Origin: Lachnospiraceae bacterium XPB1003
GTDB taxonomy: Bacteria > Bacillota > Clostridia > Lachnospirales > Lachnospiraceae
Assembly (NCBI GenBank): GCA_900102065.1
Contig: FMVK01000009.1
Location: forward strand, 1 to 64,000
Length of the DNA: 64,000 bases
Reading direction: 5' to 3'
The first letter of the stretch is position 1. Every line of letters starts with the position of its first letter. Position numbers and translations under genes: made by a program. Positions 61,374 through 64,000 of this stretch are shown one piece after another. The notes beneath the pieces are model-generated. The model made no database searches. It was given only the letters and a program-made list of their open reading frames with translations, and was not told the origin of the DNA.

Positions 61374-62903
61374 ATGGCACAGATACAGATAAATAACCTG
61401 ACATTTGCGTATGAAGGAAATGCTGATGATGTTTTTACGGATGTTACTTTTAATATGGATACAGACTGGAAGCTGGGACTGATAGGACGAAACGGGAAGG
61501 GGAAGACTACATTGCTCAACCTTCTCATGGGCCGTTATGAATATAAGGGTTCCGTTAAGACGGATGCTCGTTTTGACTATTTTCCCTATCATGTATCGAA
61601 AGGGGATCTGACAAGGACTGCATCGGATCTCATGGAGATCTGGAAACCGCAGGCGGAGCTGTGGCAGGTTCTCATCGGAATGAATGAGCTTAAGATGGAT
61701 GCAGAGTGTCTTTACAGACCATTCGGAACACTGAGCTTCGGAGAAAGGTCGAGAGTGATGCTGGCAGTACTCTTTGCGGCGGAAAATGAGTTCCTGTTGA
61801 TCGATGAGCCCACGAATCATCTGGATACGAATGCAAGAGAGATTGTAAAGGAATATCTTGCATCGAAGAAGGGATTTATAGTTGTCTCTCATGACAGGGA
61901 TCTGCTTGACGGAGTCTGTGATCATGTTCTTGTATTTAACAGATCTACGATAGAAGTTCAGTCCGGTAATTTTTCTTCCTGGTGGGAAAATAAAGAAAAG
62001 AAGGATGCCTTCTCAAAAGCGGAAAACGAAAAGCATCTAAAAGAGATCGGGAAGCTTAAGGCTGCTGCGGACAGAAGCAGCAGATGGGCAGATAAAAATG
62101 AAAATACCAAGATCGGTTTTGATCCTGTTAAGGAGCCTGACAGGTGTATATCCACCAGATCCTATATCGGAGCAAAGACAAAGAAGATGCAGTCCCGTGT
62201 TAAGTCTTATGAACAGCGTATCAATCGTGAGATAGAAGAAAAGGAAGATCTGTTGCGGGATATCGAGAAGGTAACGGATCTGAAGATCGAACCGCTTAAG
62301 TTTCATAAGGAAGTACTCATCAATGCGAATGATCTGTCCCTTGCCTATGATGAGGGTAAAAAAAGATTGTTTGAAGGAGTGCGGTTTCAGGTAAAGCGCG
62401 GAGAGCGAGTGATACTTTCCGGCGGGAACGGATGCGGAAAATCCAGCATTATTAAAGCGGTAATGCAAAGATTAAGCGACAGTGCGGATCAAACGGGATT
62501 ATCTATATCGGGAGTTTTTGATGTGGCATCCGGAATGACCGTATCTTTTGTCAGTCAGGATACATCATTCTTAAAAGGGACTCTGAAAAAATTCTGTGAG
62601 GACAGAGGTTTAAACGAAAGTCTTTTTCTTGCTGTGCTCAGACAACTGGATTTTGAACGGGAACAGTTGTCAAAGAATATGGAGGATTATTCGGAAGGAC
62701 AGAAGAAGAAAGTTCTGGTGGCAGCAAGTCTTATCACACCGGCGCATATATATATATGGGATGAACCGCTGAACTTTATAGATATATTTTCACGTATGCA
62801 GATTGAAAAACTGATACTTAAATATGAGCCTACGATGCTGCTTGTAGAGCATGACATCAGATTTCAGGAAAAGATCGGTACAAAAGTGATAAAGATACAA
62901 TGA
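61374..62903 (+). CDS. ABC-F ribosomal protection protein, Lsa/CplR-like
   Basis: A 509-aa protein with two ABC domains and no membrane part. Domain 1 has GRNGKGKTT, LSFGERSRV and LLIDEPTNHLD. Domain 2 has SGGNGCGKSS, YSEGQKKKV and YIWDEPLNFID, with PTMLLVEHD at the end. The basic linker (about residues 190-300) is the ARE-type interdomain segment. YIWDEPLNFID and NFSSWWENK resemble Lsa/CplR-type proteins that dislodge lincosamides, streptogramin A and pleuromutilins from ribosomes. The phenotype is inferred only. GAGAGGAG precedes ATG 61374; the frame extends upstream into the attenuator. Confidence 0.88.
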   Translation: MAQIQINNLTFAYEGNADDVFTDVTFNMDTDWKLGLIGRNGKGKTTLLNLLMGRYEYKGSVKTDARFDYFPYHVSKGDLTRTASDLMEIWKPQAELWQVLIGMNELKMDAECLYRPFGTLSFGERSRVMLAVLFAAENEFLLIDEPTNHLDTNAREIVKEYLASKKGFIVVSHDRDLLDGVCDHVLVFNRSTIEVQSGNFSSWWENKEKKDAFSKAENEKHLKEIGKLKAAADRSSRWADKNENTKIGFDPVKEPDRCISTRSYIGAKTKKMQSRVKSYEQRINREIEEKEDLLRDIEKVTDLKIEPLKFHKEVLINANDLSLAYDEGKKRLFEGVRFQVKRGERVILSGGNGCGKSSIIKAVMQRLSDSADQTGLSISGVFDVASGMTVSFVSQDTSFLKGTLKKFCEDRGLNESLFLAVLRQLDFEREQLSKNMEDYSEGQKKKVLVAASLITPAHIYIWDEPLNFIDIFSRMQIEKLILKYEPTMLLVEHDIRFQEKIGTKVIKIQ

Positions 62904-62925
62904 GCTAAAGATAAAACAGATGAAT

Positions 62926-62939
62926 CGAACAAATGTTTG
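62926..62939. promoter_or_regulatory. SOS box (LexA site)
   Basis: CGAACAAATGTTTG fits the Gram-positive SOS consensus CGAACRNRYGTTYG. It overlaps the -35 box TTGACA (62937-62942), which pairs with -10 TAAAAT (62960-62965) at 17 bp. LexA bound here would block the promoter. Confidence 0.88.
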
Positions 62940-62965
62940 ACACGAGATCGCGGCTGATATAAAAT
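62937..62965 (+). promoter_or_regulatory. Promoter of the Y-family polymerase gene
   Basis: TTGACA (62937-62942), 17 bp, TAAAAT (62960-62965). The start codon is only ten bases beyond the -10 box, so the transcript may be leaderless or have a very short leader; no ribosome site is visible. Confidence 0.75.
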
Positions 62966-62974
62966 GATACTGTT

Positions 62975-64000
62975 ATGGATGATGGCGGACGTACATATGT
63001 GGCAATAGATCTGAAGAGCTTTTATGCTTCTGTCGAGGCTGTGGACAGGGGATATGATCCCCTGTCGGTCAACCTTGTGGTTGCCGATGCCTCGCGTACG
63101 GAGAAGACCATCTGTCTTGCAGTATCGCCGGCTCTTAAGGCTTACGGCATATCCGGACGCGCAAGACTTTTTGAAGTTGTTCAGAAAGTAAGAGAGATCA
63201 ATGCGGTGCGCCTTAAGGCGGCGGGAGGATCATTCTCCGGCAAGTCGGTAATAGCGCAGGAGATAGACAGAGACAGAACAATTGAGCTTGATTATATCGC
63301 TGCACCTCCTAGGATGAAGCTTTATATGGATACCAGTGCGAAGATATATTCCATTTATCTGAAATATATCGCGCCGGAGGATATGCTGGTTTATTCCGTA
63401 GATGAGGTATTTCTTGATGTAACGGATTATCTTCATACATACGGCATGACAGCCCACGAACTGACTATCAAAATGATACGTGATGTTCTTGCGGAGACGG
63501 GGATAACTGCCACTGCGGGGATCGGTACCAATATGTATCTTGCCAAGATAGCCATGGATGTGACGGCGAAGCATATGCCGGCAGATAAAGACGGCGTGCG
63601 TATCGCGGAGCTCAATGAATATACATACAGAAAGACACTGTGGAAGCATGAACCAATTACCGATTTCTGGAGAGTGGGGCCGGGAACCGCAAGGCGACTT
63701 TATGCTCACGGTATGCGTAATATGTTTGATGTGGCAAAATGCTCCATCGGAAAAGAGGAAGATTATTACAATGAGGATCTGCTTTATAAGATCTTCGGTA
63801 TTAATGCGGAGCTTCTGATCAATCACGCATGGGGATGGGAACCTGCTACTATAAAAAGTGCCAAATCATACAGGCCGGTTAATAACAGCTTAAGCTCGGG
63901 CCAGGTACTTAAGGAACCCTACAGTGCGGAAAAGGGGAAGCTCATCGTGAAGGAGATGACTGATCTCCTGGTGCTGGATCTGGTGGATAAGGACCTGGTC
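62975..64000 (+). CDS. Y-family DNA polymerase (UmuC-like), cut by the window end
   Basis: 342 codons are visible with no stop. The catalytic acids are in YVAIDLKSFYASVE and LVYSVDEVFLDVT. NLVVADASRTEKTICLAVSPALKAYGI, the IGTNMYLAKIAMDV motif and DFWRVGPGTARRLYAHGM (helix-hairpin-helix thumb) agree with UmuC/ImpB-like translesion polymerases of Firmicutes. It copies damaged DNA with low fidelity. The gene is preceded by a consensus SOS box, so damage induction is expected. The little-finger domain begins just before the end of the window. ATG 62975 is the first start after the promoter. Confidence 0.93.
   Translation, partial: MDDGGRTYVAIDLKSFYASVEAVDRGYDPLSVNLVVADASRTEKTICLAVSPALKAYGISGRARLFEVVQKVREINAVRLKAAGGSFSGKSVIAQEIDRDRTIELDYIAAPPRMKLYMDTSAKIYSIYLKYIAPEDMLVYSVDEVFLDVTDYLHTYGMTAHELTIKMIRDVLAETGITATAGIGTNMYLAKIAMDVTAKHMPADKDGVRIAELNEYTYRKTLWKHEPITDFWRVGPGTARRLYAHGMRNMFDVAKCSIGKEEDYYNEDLLYKIFGINAELLINHAWGWEPATIKSAKSYRPVNNSLSSGQVLKEPYSAEKGKLIVKEMTDLLVLDLVDKDLV

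Noticed and set aside
63230-63826. Minus-strand 198-codon frame near the window end
   Set aside because: It is antisense to the open Y-family polymerase frame, which carries the catalytic motifs.

Overview
The window looks like the chromosome of an anaerobic Bacillota bacterium of the Lachnospiraceae/Clostridia type (inference). Supporting signs are strong AGGAGG-type ribosome binding sites, TTGACA/TATAAT promoters, a FabK-type type II fatty acid operon ending in a MarR gene, SufS-SufU, MutS2, an Lsa-like ABC-F protein, an S-box riboswitch on metK and a Bacillus-type SOS box. No rRNA, tRNA, CRISPR array, integrase or intact insertion sequence was seen.

Layout. 1-6400 is an A+T-rich accessory island of small genes arranged as diverged duplicate pairs: two-TM proteins, helical proteins and three membrane-anchored BspA-type leucine-rich-repeat proteins. 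It also holds gene remnants, a 30-bp direct repeat and a REP-like palindrome. 6569-8617 carries an aldehyde dehydrogenase and a stand-alone Hpt protein. 8618-13261 (minus strand) is mutS2 followed by a WalRK-like two-component pair. 13453-16012 holds sppA, an RDD membrane protein and an unknown membrane protein. 16291-26013 is a complete fatty acid operon, accB-accC-accD-fabK-fabD-fabG-fabF-acpP-accA-fabH-fabZ-marR; its AccD lacks the usual zinc ribbon. 26134-29796 has a phosphoribosyltransferase-like protein, a PseF/NeuA-like cytidylyltransferase and a glycogen debranching enzyme.

29925-42663 is the most coherent regulatory region. A yybP-ykoY (Mn2+) riboswitch with its own terminator precedes a MacB-like ABC ATPase and permease. 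An HlyD-like lipoprotein adaptor, a BceRS-like two-component system, two tandem paralogous large permeases and a second ATPase follow. An 11-bp-phased direct repeat is placed identically, 17 nt upstream of a -10 box, before the adaptor and both permeases. It probably marks the binding site of the local response regulator.

42801-46443 holds alpha-galactosidase and galactokinase, which are convergent and complementary in galactoside use. 46560-49998 has a degenerate GGDEF-EAL protein, TcdA and a LytTR regulator. 50041-52218 is sufS-sufU plus a small conserved gene. 52248-56694 has a hairpin leader, a repeat-rich tail-anchored coiled-coil protein, an XRE-cupin regulator and a LysM-G5-M23 murein hydrolase. 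56735-61050 carries murA, an HD-GYP protein and SAM-riboswitch-controlled metK. 61158-62903 is an ABC-F gene behind an attenuator leader with two tiny upstream ORFs. The window ends inside a Y-family polymerase gene whose promoter is covered by an SOS box.
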